DNA of 64,000 nt from Streptomyces bacillaris (GCF_003268675.1 NZ_CP029378.1:6820001-6884000), one strand, 5' to 3'; positions 35,385 to 44,959 are shown, counted from the stretch's first letter. Notes: generated by a model not told the origin, from the letters alone. Numbers and translations: made by a program.

Positions 35385-35996
35385 TCAGGCCACGGCTGCC
35401 GACGGTGGCCCGCGCCGATGGCGGGACCGGGCGAGGAGCGCCCCGAAGCGCATGCGGACGACCCCCGGCGGCGCCGGGCGCGACCGGGGGAGACAGGGGA
35501 GGGAGGAGGGGACCGGCCGGAGGGCGAGGCGGGGGAGGAGCAGGGCGGCAAGGCACCGCAGCACCCGCTCCCCGTGGATCACACAGAGGGCCGTCCCGAG
35601 GGTGGCCGCCGCATGGGCCAGGGTCATCCCGGCGTCCATGACATGGCCGTCACCGGTACCCGAGGGCCCGGCCATGTGGTGCTCGTGGCCGTGACCGTGC
35701 CCGGACGCCGTCGCGGGGTGGTGGGCCCCGCCCGGCGCCGACAGGAAGTGGAAGGCGTTGTGCAGCGCGAACTGTGTCCCGCCCAGCACCAGCGTCACGA
35801 CGTCGAAGCGCCGCCGTCGCCCGCCGAAGAGCAGCGCCCCCTGGACCGCCAGGGCGGCGAACAGGAGGCCGAGCACCCCGGCGCCGGGCAGCCGCCCGCC
35901 CGCCGCGACATGGCTCACGGCACCGAGAATCAGACACGCGGCACCGCAGAGCAGACTCCTGGCCGCCTGTGTCGGCCAGCTGCCCGGTGCACGCAT
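35385..35996 (-). CDS. His-rich small membrane protein
   Basis: This 203-residue protein has about four hydrophobic helices (about 15-32, 37-56, 65-85 and 120-150). A histidine-dense loop, GHGHGHEHHMAGPSG with further His around it, lies at about 95-120, and the C-terminal tail is Arg/Pro-rich. A metal-binding function (copper, nickel or zinc) is suggested by the loop only. The start at 35996 (MRAPGSW) is preferred; an upstream GTG/ATG-type start would add 22 Gly-rich residues. It lies 91 bases upstream of the PepSY protein on the same strand, so the two probably form a metal-related operon, behind a striking inverted repeat. Confidence 0.75.
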   Translation of the reverse strand: MRAPGSWPTQAARSLLCGAACLILGAVSHVAAGGRLPGAGVLGLLFAALAVQGALLFGGRRRRFDVVTLVLGGTQFALHNAFHFLSAPGGAHHPATASGHGHGHEHHMAGPSGTGDGHVMDAGMTLAHAAATLGTALCVIHGERVLRCLAALLLPRLALRPVPSSLPCLPRSRPAPPGVVRMRFGALLARSRHRRGPPSAAVA

Positions 35997-36073
35997 GGAG
36001 ACAAAATAGCCAGCCCCGGGCCCGGCCTCACCCGTGGGGTGTCCGTCCTGGTCTCTTCCCATGCGGCAGTAGT

Positions 36074-36114
36074 CGGCCAGCTGGCCGAAAAAGTTCCCGT
36101 ACGTTTTCGGCCAG
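36074..36114 (-). promoter_or_regulatory. Overlapping palindromes, candidate operator of His-rich/PepSY operon
   Basis: CTGGCCGAAAA (36081-36091) and TTTTCGGCCAG (36104-36114) form a perfect 11-bp inverted repeat with a 12-base spacer. The palindrome CGGCCAGCTGGCCG (36074-36087) overlaps its left arm. The site is about 80-120 bases upstream of the His-rich protein start. Confidence 0.6.
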
Positions 36115-36148
36115 AGGAAGGGCCGGGCGAGCCCTCTCGGGAAACGCC

Positions 36149-36185
36149 GCAGGGGCGGGGTGCCCGCCCGGCACCCCGCCCCTGC
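36149..36185 (-). terminator. Perfect 16-bp hairpin terminator of second chitinase
   Basis: GCAGGGGCGGGGTGCC (36149-36164) pairs perfectly with 36170-36185 around a five-base loop. It begins 20 bases beyond the chitinase stop on the minus strand. Confidence 0.85.
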
Positions 36186-36204
36186 GCCCCCGTACCCGTG
36201 CGGG

Positions 36205-37470
<1,266 letters not shown>

Positions 37471-37575
37471 CGTGGCTCCTCGTGGGGGAGGGCTGGTGCG
37501 TGGGGGGTGCAGGCCGAGCTCCGGGCCGTACGCGCCCGGTTTGGCATGAACGCGGTAAGGCGTTCGTGGGGGGAA

Positions 37576-37617
37576 ACCGTAGGAGGACTAGACCAGTTGG
37601 GTCAATGGTTCGGACCA
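37576..37617 (-). promoter_or_regulatory. Second chitinase promoter with direct repeats and DasR-like site
   Basis: On the minus strand, -35 TTGACC (37600-37605) and -10 TACGGT (37576-37581) are 18 bases apart. The 12-base repeats TGGTCCGAACCA (37606-37617) and TGGTCTAGTCCT (37584-37595) start 22 bases apart, exactly as in the promoter at 21564-21605. ACTGGTCTAGTCCTCC (37582-37597) matches the DasR consensus at 13 of 16 positions. Confidence 0.82.
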
Positions 37618-37865
37618 ATTCGGTGATCGACGGGGCGGTCCCCATCCCCTCTGACCAGCCCGTCACCCCGTGACGGGAGGCACCCGATCGGGCATACTCG
37701 ACCCGCCACAGCCGCTGACCCGCGCCCCCCGAGACCCGGGCGGGCAGGATCGGCTGGGCAGTCTGTTTCCTCCCGGTCCCGCACCGGGAAGAGATCACCC
37801 GGCGGCGCCTCTCACACCCCGAGCGCGCGACCGTCGCAACGCCCGACAGGGAGGAGAGCGCCGTC
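37618..37865. other. Spacer between chitinase promoter and acyl-CoA dehydrogenase
   Basis: The full divergent spacer (37471-37865) is 395 bases. Apart from the chitinase promoter I see no gene. The acyl-CoA dehydrogenase promoter should be here; only its ribosome site GGGAGGAG just before 37866 is clear. Confidence 0.5.
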
Positions 37866-39038
37866 ATGTCCGACCGTGCCCCGCAGCCGGTGGAACGCCG
37901 TCTGCCCACCGAGGAGTCCCGGCAGCTCGTCGCGCTCGTCCGCGACATCGTGTCCAAGGAGATCGCTCCCCGGGCGGCCGAGGAGGAGGAAGCCGGCCGC
38001 TTCCCGCGCGAGGTGTTCACCCTCCTCTCCGAATCCGGCCTCCTCGGACTTCCCTACGGCTCCGACCACGGCGGCGGTGACCAGCCCTACGAGGTCTACC
38101 TCCAGGTGCTGGAGGAGCTGGCCGCGGCCCGTCTCACCGTCGGCCTCGGCGTCAGCGTCCACTCCCTGGCCTGCCACGCCCTCGCCGGATACGGCACCGA
38201 CGAGCAGCGGGCCGCGCACCTCACGGAGATGCTCTCCGGCGGTCTGCTGGGCGCCTACTGCCTCTCCGAGCCCGCGTCCGGCTCCGACGCCGCCTCTCTG
38301 CGCACCAAGGCCGTGCGCGACGGCGACGACTGGGTCATCACCGGCACCAAGGCGTGGATCACCCACGGCGGTATCGCGGACTTCTACACCGTGCTCGCCC
38401 GCACCGGCGTCGAAGGGCCCCGCGGCATCACGGCCTTCCTCGTCCCCGGCGACGCCGAAGGGCTGAACGCCGCGCTCCCCGAGAAGAAGATGGGCATGAA
38501 GGGCTCGCCCACGGCCCAGCTCAACTTCGACGGCGTGCGGGTCGGTGACGACCGCTGCATCGGCGAGGAGGGCCAGGGCTTCGCCATCGCCCTCTCCGCG
38601 CTCGACTCCGGGCGTCTGGGCATCGCCGCCTGCGCGATCGGGGTCGCCCAGGCGGCCCTGGACGAGGCCGTCGCGTACGCCACCGACCGCCGCCAGTTCG
38701 GCCGCCCCATCGCGGACTTCCAGGGGCTGCGCTTCATGCTGGCCGACATGGCCACCCAGATCGAGGCCGGCCGGGCGCTCTACCTGGAGGCGGCCCGGCT
38801 GCGCGACGCGGGCGAGCCCTTCTCCCGCCAGGCGGCCATGGCGAAACTCTTCTGCACGGACGCGGCCATGCGCGTGACCACCGACGCCGTCCAGGTGCTC
38901 GGCGGCTACGGCTACACGCAGGACTTCCCGGTCGAGCGGCTGATGCGCGAGGCCAAGGTCCTTCAGATCGTCGAAGGCACCAACCAGATCCAGCGCATGG
39001 TCATCGCGCGCCACCTCGCGGGTCCGGAGACCCGCTGA
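37866..39038 (+). CDS. Acyl-CoA dehydrogenase
   Basis: This 390-residue FAD enzyme of fatty-acid or branched-chain acyl-CoA oxidation has N-terminal helices (about 1-125), the flavin-binding beta domain with YCLSEPASGSDAASLRT and WITHGGIADFYTV (about 127-240), and the C-terminal helical domain with RRQFGRPIADFQGLRFMLADM. The catalytic base is E370 in QIVEGTNQIQR, the position used by short/medium-chain and butyryl-CoA dehydrogenases. Chain-length preference cannot be set from this. The ATG has GGGAGGAG upstream. No electron-transfer flavoprotein gene is close. The 3' end overlaps a small convergent ORF by 38 bases. Confidence 0.93.
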   Translation: MSDRAPQPVERRLPTEESRQLVALVRDIVSKEIAPRAAEEEEAGRFPREVFTLLSESGLLGLPYGSDHGGGDQPYEVYLQVLEELAAARLTVGLGVSVHSLACHALAGYGTDEQRAAHLTEMLSGGLLGAYCLSEPASGSDAASLRTKAVRDGDDWVITGTKAWITHGGIADFYTVLARTGVEGPRGITAFLVPGDAEGLNAALPEKKMGMKGSPTAQLNFDGVRVGDDRCIGEEGQGFAIALSALDSGRLGIAACAIGVAQAALDEAVAYATDRRQFGRPIADFQGLRFMLADMATQIEAGRALYLEAARLRDAGEPFSRQAAMAKLFCTDAAMRVTTDAVQVLGGYGYTQDFPVERLMREAKVLQIVEGTNQIQRMVIARHLAGPETR

Positions 39039-39294
39039 CCCTCGGCGGCCGGTCCGGCCAGACGGGCAGGGCGGCGGCCTGGGTCCACTCCGGGTCGCGG
39101 TGGCCCGGCACGGTCCGGCCGCTGCTCCGCCAATGCCGCAGCAGGGCGCTGTAGATGGGCGGATCGACGGGGGAGGCCATCGGGGAGTTGCTGGTCGAGC
39201 GGGGCAGCGGCTGAGACTGCTGAACCGATTCTTCGGAGGCCGGAGGAGCGAGTCGGCGGCGGCCCGAGCCGACGGGCGAAGGCAGCGTGGTCAT
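39001..39294 (-). CDS. Small conserved hypothetical protein (tentative)
   Basis: This is a possible 97-residue protein with a Ser/Pro/Arg-rich N-terminal half and a more structured C-terminal half, PVDPPIYSALLRHWRSSGRTV followed by PGHRDPEWTQAAALPVW. The second half looks like real protein (aromatic and hydrophobic spacing, not the Arg/Pro/Ala-rich translation usual for false frames here). No family is recognised. It overlaps the acyl-CoA dehydrogenase 3' end by 38 bases, convergently. No good ribosome site precedes the ATG at 39294; an internal ATG at MASPVDPP is an alternative. Confidence 0.5.
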   Translation of the reverse strand: MTTLPSPVGSGRRRLAPPASEESVQQSQPLPRSTSNSPMASPVDPPIYSALLRHWRSSGRTVPGHRDPEWTQAAALPVWPDRPPRVSGSPDPRGGAR

Positions 39295-39513
39295 ACGGGG
39301 TGAACGCGCCGGGCCGGGCCCGGGTCACTGCCCGCCCGATCCGAGTGCCAGTTCGGCGGGTGCCCGTGGGCGGAGCGCCGGAGCGGAAGATGTGCTCTGC
39401 GGGCACCACGCCGGACGGACCGCCGTGGTGCGGGCAGACATCGGGCCACCCCGTGCGCGGCGGAGGGCCCGGGGACGTAGTTACGTCGTCGTGTTACTGC
39501 CGCGAGCGGCGGC

Positions 39514-39912
39514 TCAGGCGGCCTCGCGCCGCATCCGGTCCACGCGCAGCGGGCGGGAGCCGGGGCCCCCGGCGTGGGAGAACGGCTGCATCCGCCAGTC
39601 CAGTCCCTGGGGGAGCGTCAGCAGCAGCCCCGCCTCCTGCTCCTGGGGATCCAGCGTCTCGTCGGCGGGCCGGGCGTCCGCCGCCGTACGGCCGGTGCCG
39701 GAGCAGACCGTGAGCCCGAACGGGTTCCACGGCGAGGGGCACCGGGCGTGCTCCGGCAGGACGTCCTCGTCGGCCAGCAGCGCGATGGGCTGGGCGCAGT
39801 CCGGGCAGACCACCCGGAACATCTCGAACATGTCGTACACATCGGCGCCTTCGTCCTCGTCGGGATCGACGGGCTCCGGTTCGGTACGTCCGGTGAGCTT
39901 CGTGCTCTGCAT
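39514..39912 (-). CDS. Conserved hypothetical protein with Cys pair
   Basis: This 132-residue acidic protein opens with a Glu/Asp-rich N-terminal part (EPEPVDPDEDEGADVYDMFEM) and has a CPDC motif at about 36-39 plus two later Cys (RCPSPWNP, VCSGTG). This pattern could form a zinc site. The start at 39912 (MQSTKLTG) has GGGGGA upstream on the minus strand. A longer frame to 40041 adds a Gly/Arg/Cys-rich stretch that looks non-coding. It is divergent from the Lrp gene at 40116. The function is unknown; it seems to be a genus-level protein. Confidence 0.75.
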   Translation of the reverse strand: MQSTKLTGRTEPEPVDPDEDEGADVYDMFEMFRVVCPDCAQPIALLADEDVLPEHARCPSPWNPFGLTVCSGTGRTAADARPADETLDPQEQEAGLLLTLPQGLDWRMQPFSHAGGPGSRPLRVDRMRREAA

Positions 39913-40115
39913 GGGATCTTCCCCCCTCGGGTGGGCCGGCACAGCGCCACGGCCTCGACCACAGCAAGCACTTCCCTCCGCGCGCGGCCGATAACCGCGA
40001 GCGGGCCCGCTACCGACCCGTAGGTCTGTGGCGTTCGTCACATGCCGCCCGCAGGTGCCGAACCGTGACCCGCGCGACTGTGCCGATGGGCGTCCGGGGC
40101 CATAGGTTGATCCGC

Positions 40116-40556
40116 ATGGAGGAGCTGGACCGTCAGATCGTTGAGTTGCTCGTCAAGGACGGGCGGATGAGCTACACCGACCTGGGCAAGGCCACGGGCC
40201 TGTCCACCTCGGCCGTTCATCAGCGCGTCCGCCGACTCGAGCAGCGGGGGGTGATCCGCGGCTATGCCGCGGTCGTCGACCCCGAGGCCGTCGGGCTGCC
40301 CCTCACCGCGTTCATCTCGGTGAAGCCGTTCGACCCCAGCGCGCCCGACGACATCGCGGAGCGGCTGGCCGGGGTGCCCGAACTGGAGGCCTGCCACAGC
40401 GTCGCCGGGGACGAGAACTACATCCTCAAGGTGCGGGTCGCCACGCCCCTGGAGCTGGAGCACCTGCTCACCCGCATCCGCTCGCTGGCCGGCGTCTCGA
40501 CCCGTACGACCGTCGTCCTCTCCACCCCGTACGAGGCCCGGCCGCCGCGCATCTGA
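40116..40556 (+). CDS. Lrp/AsnC-family transcriptional regulator
   Basis: This 146-residue regulator has a winged HTH (about 1-60, EELDRQIVELLVKDGRMSYTD and GLSTSAVHQRVRRLEQRGVIRGY) and a C-terminal RAM domain with GDENYILKVRVATPLELEHLL (about 100-120). The ATG at 40116 gives the standard MEELDRQIVELL start. It is followed after 46 bases by an amidohydrolase on the same strand and may control it. The effector is unknown. It is the second Lrp-type regulator in the window and differs clearly from the one at 10507. Confidence 0.93.
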   Translation: MEELDRQIVELLVKDGRMSYTDLGKATGLSTSAVHQRVRRLEQRGVIRGYAAVVDPEAVGLPLTAFISVKPFDPSAPDDIAERLAGVPELEACHSVAGDENYILKVRVATPLELEHLLTRIRSLAGVSTRTTVVLSTPYEARPPRI

Positions 40557-40602
40557 GGGGGGCGCGGGCGGGGCGCCTCCCGGCAGGCGCGAGACTGGTC
40601 CC

Positions 40603-42249
40603 ATGACCGAGAGCACCGCCTTCCAGAGCGCCCCCGACCACCGCACCCTGCTGCTGCGCGGGGGAGACGTCCACAGTCCCGCCGACCCGTTCGCCACCGC
40701 GATGGTGGTGGAGCGCGGGCAGGTCGCCTGGGTGGGCTCCGAAGGGGCCGCCGATGCCTTCGCGACCGGCGTCGACGAGGTCGTCGACCTGGAAGGCGCC
40801 CTGGTCACCCCGGCGTTCACCGACGCCCATGTGCACACCACCGCGACCGGTCTGGCCCTCACCGGCCTCGACCTCTCCGGCGCCCGTACGCTCCCCGAAG
40901 CCCTCGGCCTGGTGCGTGCGTTCGCGAACCGGCACGGCGCCGGGGACGTCCTGCTCGGCCACGGCTGGGACGCCGCGCGGTGGCCCGAGCAGCGCCACCC
41001 CTCGCGCGCCGAACTCGACGAGGCGGCCGGCGGCCGGGCCCTCTACCTGCCCCGGATCGACGTGCACTCCGCCGTCGTCACCACCGCCCTGCTGGACCTC
41101 GTCCCGGGCGTCACCGGGCTGGCCGGATACCACCCCGACGCCCCCCTGACCGGCGACGCCCACCACGCCGTACGGGCCGCCGCGCACGCCGCCCTCACCC
41201 CCGCCCAGCGGACCGCCGCCCAGCGCGCCGCACTCGACCACGCCGCCTCCCTCGGCATCGGCACCCTCCACGAGTGCGGCGGGCCCGAGATCTCCGACGA
41301 GGAGGACTTCACCGCGCTCCTCGCCCTCGCCGCCGAGCGGCCCGGCCCCCGGGTCTTCGGCCTCTGGGCCGAGGAGATCGCGGACGAGAAGGGCGCCCGC
41401 CGCATCCGGGAGCTGGGCGCGATCGGCGCGGCCGGCGACCTCTTCGTGGACGGCTCCCTCGGCTCGCACACCGCCTGCCTCCACCAGCCGTACGCCGATG
41501 GGCAGGGCACCGGCACCGCCCACCTGGACGCCGCCCGGATCGCCGCCCATGTCACCGCCTGCACCGAGGCCGGCCTCCAGGCGGGGTTCCACGCCATCGG
41601 GGACGCGGCCGTCACCGCCGTCGTGGCGGGCGTCCGGGCCGCCGCCGAGACGCTGGGCCTGCCCCGGATCCGCTCCGCCCGCCACCGCGTCGAGCACGCC
41701 GAGATGCTCACCCCCGAGACCATCGCCGCCTTCGCCGAACTGGGCCTCACCGCCTCCGTCCAGCCCGCCTTCGACGCAGCCTGGGGCGGCCCGGAGGGCA
41801 TGTACGCCCAGCGCCTGGGCGCGGAGCGGGCGGCCACCCTGAACCCGTACGCGGCCCTCCTGCGCGCCGGGGTCCCGCTCGCCTTCGGCTCCGACAGCCC
41901 GGTCACCCCGCTCGACCCCTGGGGCACCGTGCGGGCCGCCGCCCACCACCGCACCCCCGAGCACCGGATCTCCGTCCGGGCCGGGTTCACCGCCCACACC
42001 CGGGGCGGCTGGCGGGCCGTCGGCCGCGACGACGCCGGGCTCCTGGTGCCGGGCGCCCCGGCCGACTACGCCGTCTGGCGGACCGCCGAACTCCTGGTCC
42101 AGGCCCCCGACGACCGGGTCGCCCGCTGGTCCACCGACCCGCGCTCCGGCACACCCGGTCTGCCGGATCTGACCCCCGGCGCCGAACTGCCGGTCTGCCT
42201 GCGGACGGTGGTCTCCGGACAAACGGTCTACGTACGCCCGAACGAGTGA
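40603..42249 (+). CDS. Amidohydrolase (YtcJ/NfdA-like)
   Basis: This 548-residue metal-dependent hydrolase of the amidohydrolase superfamily (PF07969 group, which includes N-substituted formamide deformylase) has the metal site TPAFTDAHVHTTATG with H76 and H78. A long insert follows, then the later metal ligands in GFHAIGDAAV and RHRVEHAEM, and the catalytic Asp in FGSDSPVTPLDP. The C-terminal beta part recreates the composite sandwich (PADYAVWRTAELL). Imidazolonepropionase-type or formamide substrates are possible; none is proven. It probably forms an operon with the preceding Lrp regulator. Confidence 0.9.
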   Translation: MTESTAFQSAPDHRTLLLRGGDVHSPADPFATAMVVERGQVAWVGSEGAADAFATGVDEVVDLEGALVTPAFTDAHVHTTATGLALTGLDLSGARTLPEALGLVRAFANRHGAGDVLLGHGWDAARWPEQRHPSRAELDEAAGGRALYLPRIDVHSAVVTTALLDLVPGVTGLAGYHPDAPLTGDAHHAVRAAAHAALTPAQRTAAQRAALDHAASLGIGTLHECGGPEISDEEDFTALLALAAERPGPRVFGLWAEEIADEKGARRIRELGAIGAAGDLFVDGSLGSHTACLHQPYADGQGTGTAHLDAARIAAHVTACTEAGLQAGFHAIGDAAVTAVVAGVRAAAETLGLPRIRSARHRVEHAEMLTPETIAAFAELGLTASVQPAFDAAWGGPEGMYAQRLGAERAATLNPYAALLRAGVPLAFGSDSPVTPLDPWGTVRAAAHHRTPEHRISVRAGFTAHTRGGWRAVGRDDAGLLVPGAPADYAVWRTAELLVQAPDDRVARWSTDPRSGTPGLPDLTPGAELPVCLRTVVSGQTVYVRPNE

Positions 42250-42822
42250 CGTCGGCGGATTCCGTACCGCCGATCGATGGCTCGCGCACGCGTGCACGAC
42301 CTGCGCATCCCCGGCACTGACCAGGTAATTTGGGCAAAAGCCGCAGGTCGCGCGGGTGTTGACAGAACGCGCCCACGGGCCGGTAGGTTCGGCCGGGTCC
42401 ACCACAGGACGTCCGACCGGTCGAACCTCCACGCAGTCGTCGAACGCCGCTGGGTCATGGGGTGGTGTGCCGCACCGGCGCACCGCCACTGACAGCCAGG
42501 TTCAGCGCCCGCGCCTCGGGGGCGAGGGAAGGTTTCGGCCGGACGGAGGGTGCGACCCGGGTGGGGCCCGGACGTTCAGTAGACAACGGCTCTCGGTCGA
42601 CCCGCAGCCAGCGGGTCCCAGGTCGGCCCGAAGGGCGCCGGGCCCCGATCCGCAGCTCCGTCCGCACATCCGGCCACGCGTGGATCCGTGGTTCCGCCCC
42701 GGTTCTGTCCGCAGTTCCGTCCATCTGCCCGGCCTGTGCCACGCGAGACACCACCGCGTAGGGCTCCGGTGGCTGTGCGCTGGATATGGTGTCCCTCTGT
42801 GTACGGACTCTAAGGGGCAGTA
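42250..42822. other. 573-base spacer with a consensus promoter far upstream of ppm1
   Basis: No convincing gene lies in this spacer: open frames on both strands have the Arg/Pro/Gly composition of false frames. A sigma-HrdB-like promoter is visible at 42359-42389: TTGACA, 19 bases, TAGGTT. If it drives ppm1, the leader would be about 430 nucleotides. A hidden small RNA or leader peptide is possible but not identified. Confidence 0.5.
42359..42389 (+). promoter_or_regulatory. Vegetative-type promoter (TTGACA-19-TAGGTT)
   Basis: TTGACA at 42359-42364 and TAGGTT at 42384-42389 are separated by 19 bases and resemble the Streptomyces housekeeping consensus TTGACR-N18-TAGRRT. The nearest downstream gene is ppm1, 434 bases away. 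Confidence 0.55.
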
Positions 42823-43590
42823 GTGAACGACGGCGGTCAGAGGCAGTTCGGCCCGCTCGGCAAGGTGCTGGTGATCATCCCGACCTACAACGAGGTCGAG
42901 AACATCGGGCCGATCGTCGACCGGGTGCGCACGGCCGTGCCGGATGCCGACATCCTGGTGGCCGACGACAACAGCCCCGACGGCACGGGCAAGGCGGCCG
43001 ACGAGATCGCCGCCGCCGACGACCAGGTCCACGTCCTGCACCGCAAGGGCAAGGAAGGGCTCGGCGCCGCCTATCTCGCGGGCTTCGCCTGGGGCACCGA
43101 GCACGGCTACGGCGTCCTCGTCGAGATGGACGCCGACGGCTCCCACCAGCCCGAGGAGCTGCCCCGGCTGCTCACCGCGCTCAAGGGCGCCGACCTCGTC
43201 CTCGGCTCCCGCTGGGTGCCCGGCGGCCGGGTGGTCAACTGGCCCAAGAGCCGCGAGGTCATCTCCCGGGGCGGCAGCCTCTACTCGCGCCTCGCCCTCG
43301 GCCTCTCCGTCCGCGACGTCACCGGCGGCTACCGCGCCTTCCGCACCGAGACCCTCAAGGGCCTCGGACTCGACGAGGTCGCCTCGCAGGGGTACTGCTT
43401 CCAGGTGGACCTGGCCCGCCGCTCCGTCGAGGCCGGCTACCACGTCGTCGAGGTCCCCATCACCTTCGTGGACCGCGAGGTCGGCGACTCCAAGATGAGC
43501 CGGGACATCCTCGTCGAGGCGCTGTGGCGGGTCACCGGCTGGGGCATCAGCTCCCGCGCCAACAAGGTCCTGGGCCGCAAGAAACCCTGA
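42823..43590 (+). CDS. ppm1: Polyprenol monophosphomannose synthase
   Basis: This 255-residue GT2 glycosyltransferase moves mannose from GDP-mannose to polyprenyl phosphate. The product is the donor for protein O-mannosylation and cell-envelope mannosides. Motifs are GKVLVIIPTYNEVENIG (about 13-29), the nucleotide-binding VADDNSPDGTG, the metal site MDADGSHQPEE, and the acceptor-side GYCFQVDLARR. There are no membrane helices, as expected for the catalytic domain separate from the acyltransferase Lnt1. The GTG at 42823 has AAGGGGC upstream. In S. coelicolor ppm1 lies next to fxsA and rbpA as here (from memory). Confidence 0.94.
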   Translation: MNDGGQRQFGPLGKVLVIIPTYNEVENIGPIVDRVRTAVPDADILVADDNSPDGTGKAADEIAAADDQVHVLHRKGKEGLGAAYLAGFAWGTEHGYGVLVEMDADGSHQPEELPRLLTALKGADLVLGSRWVPGGRVVNWPKSREVISRGGSLYSRLALGLSVRDVTGGYRAFRTETLKGLGLDEVASQGYCFQVDLARRSVEAGYHVVEVPITFVDREVGDSKMSRDILVEALWRVTGWGISSRANKVLGRKKP

Positions 43591-43741
43591 CGACCGCCTG
43601 ACGGTGCGCATACGGACCCGACGACAGCCGTACGGGGCCGGGTCACGGTCACGCGGCTCTGCGTCGCGGTCACGGCTCTGCGGGGCGGTCCATGATCACC
43701 CCCTTACGCCGCTTCCACCTCCGTACGGGCACACTGGTTGC

Positions 43742-44416
43742 ATGACGACCGGCACCCCGCCCCCGATCCGTCCCCGGCGCTCACGCGTCCGCAGATTCCT
43801 GCCCCTGGCCCTCGCCGCCTGGCTGGTCCTGGAGATCTGGCTCCTGACCGTGGTCGCCTCGGCCACGAACGGGCTCACCGTCCTGCTGCTCCTGGTGGCC
43901 GGGGCGGTCCTCGGCACCGTGGTGATCAAGCGCGCCGGCCGCCGCGCCTTCAAGAACCTCACCGAGACCCTCCAGCAGATGCCGGGGCAGCCCGGCGCCA
44001 CCGAGGCCCCGCAGGTCGCCGGCGGCAAGGGCAGCCGGGGCAACGGGCTGCTGATGCTCGGCGGGCTGCTCCTCCTGATCCCCGGCCTGGTCTCGGACGC
44101 GGCCGGTCTGCTCCTGCTGGTGCCCCCGGTCCGCACCCTGATCAGCCGCCGGGCGGAACAGTCCCTGGAGCGCCGGATGCGGGCCGCGTCCCCCGGCAGC
44201 TTCTCGGACGCCTTCCAGCAGGCCCGGATCCACCGGCCGGACGGAAAGGTCGTCCAGGGCGAGGTCATCCGCGAGGACGGCACACGGCCCCCTCCGGGCC
44301 CTCCGGTCCCGACGACGACCCCCGGGGCCCGCGCCCGCCGCTCACCCCCTGAGACCGCACGCAGCGGCGCCGTACACGTGACAAGAGGTACACGTGACAA
44401 GAGCCGCGGGCCGTGA
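43742..44416 (+). CDS. fxsA: FxsA family membrane protein
   Basis: This 224-residue protein of the FxsA family (named for suppression of F-exclusion of phage T7 in E. coli) has a basic N terminus, two or three membrane helices (about 18-38, 42-60 and 99-125 containing GGLLLLIPGLVSDAAGLLLLVPPVR, the family signature) and a long hydrophilic tail. The cellular role is unclear. The ATG at 43742 starts MTTGTPPP. The last codons contain a perfect 16-bp tandem duplication, and the stop codon lies inside the terminator hairpin, so the C-terminal tail may be a recent frameshift product. It is convergent with rbpA. Confidence 0.88.
   Translation: MTTGTPPPIRPRRSRVRRFLPLALAAWLVLEIWLLTVVASATNGLTVLLLLVAGAVLGTVVIKRAGRRAFKNLTETLQQMPGQPGATEAPQVAGGKGSRGNGLLMLGGLLLLIPGLVSDAAGLLLLVPPVRTLISRRAEQSLERRMRAASPGSFSDAFQQARIHRPDGKVVQGEVIREDGTRPPPGPPVPTTTPGARARRSPPETARSGAVHVTRGTRDKSRGP
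44372..44403 (+). repeat. Perfect 16-bp tandem duplication in fxsA 3' end
   Basis: GTACACGTGACAAGAG occurs at 44372-44387 and again at 44388-44403. Sixteen is not a multiple of three, so the duplication shifts the reading frame of the last fxsA codons. Confidence 0.9.
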
Positions 44417-44446
44417 CACATGTTCTGTGTCACGGCCCGCGGCTCT
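44400..44446. terminator. Perfect 21-bp bidirectional hairpin terminator
   Basis: Arms 44400-44420 and 44426-44446 are perfectly complementary with a five-base loop. The hairpin lies between convergent fxsA and rbpA, and the fxsA stop codon (44414-44416) is inside the left arm. Confidence 0.9.
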
Positions 44447-44523
44447 GATGCTGTGCTGTTGTCGCGCTCGGTGCGTTCTCCCGCGGAGTGCGGGATCACG
44501 CGGCGGTGGTACGCGGTCGAGGG

Positions 44524-44898
44524 TCAGGCAGACTTCCTGCTGTCCCGCGGGTGCACGGCGATGTTCATGGCGCCGGAGCGCAGGACGGCCAGCCTCTCGG
44601 CCAGCACCTCCTCCAGCTCCTCGCGGGTACGCCGCTCCATGAGCATGTCCCAGTGCGTACGCGCAGGCTTGCCCTTCTTCTCCTCGGGGCCATCCCCGTC
44701 CACCAGGAGTGCCTGGGCGCCGCACGCCTTGCACTCCCACTCCGGCGGAATCTCCGCCTCCACCGAGAACGGCATCTCGAACCGATGTCCGTTCTGGCAT
44801 GCGTACTCCACCGCCTGGCGCGGGGCCAGATCGATGCCGCGGTCCGTCTCGTAGCTGGTAACCACAAGTCGCGTGCCGCGAAGAGCTCGCTCACTCAT
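44524..44898 (-). CDS. rbpA: RNA polymerase-binding protein RbpA
   Basis: This actinobacterial RNA polymerase-binding protein stabilises the holoenzyme with HrdB/SigA-type sigma factors and helps open-complex formation. It has 124 residues. A zinc-binding core is formed by C34, H38, C56 and C59 (ACQNGHRF, WECKACG). A basic linker (KKGKPARTHWDMLMERR) and the C-terminal sigma-interacting helices (TREELEEVLAERLAVLR, about 91-107) follow. The start at 44898 has GGGAGG upstream. The S. coelicolor orthologue (SCO1421) is induced by disulfide stress, and a sigma-R promoter is visible upstream here too. Confidence 0.97.
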   Translation of the reverse strand: MSERALRGTRLVVTSYETDRGIDLAPRQAVEYACQNGHRFEMPFSVEAEIPPEWECKACGAQALLVDGDGPEEKKGKPARTHWDMLMERRTREELEEVLAERLAVLRSGAMNIAVHPRDSRKSA

Positions 44899-44959
44899 GA
44901 ATCGTGCCTCCCGGGCTTGTCGCCCACAGGACAAAATGTCGCTGTCGTCGTCATCCGGT

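Noticed and set aside
39300..39994. Plus-strand frames across 39300-39994
   Set aside because: They are antisense to the Cys-pair protein at 39514-39912, have no motifs, and show typical shadow composition.
42455..42761. Short open frames on both strands between the amidohydrolase and ppm1
   Set aside because: Composition is non-coding like, starts lack ribosome sites, and they overlap each other antisense.
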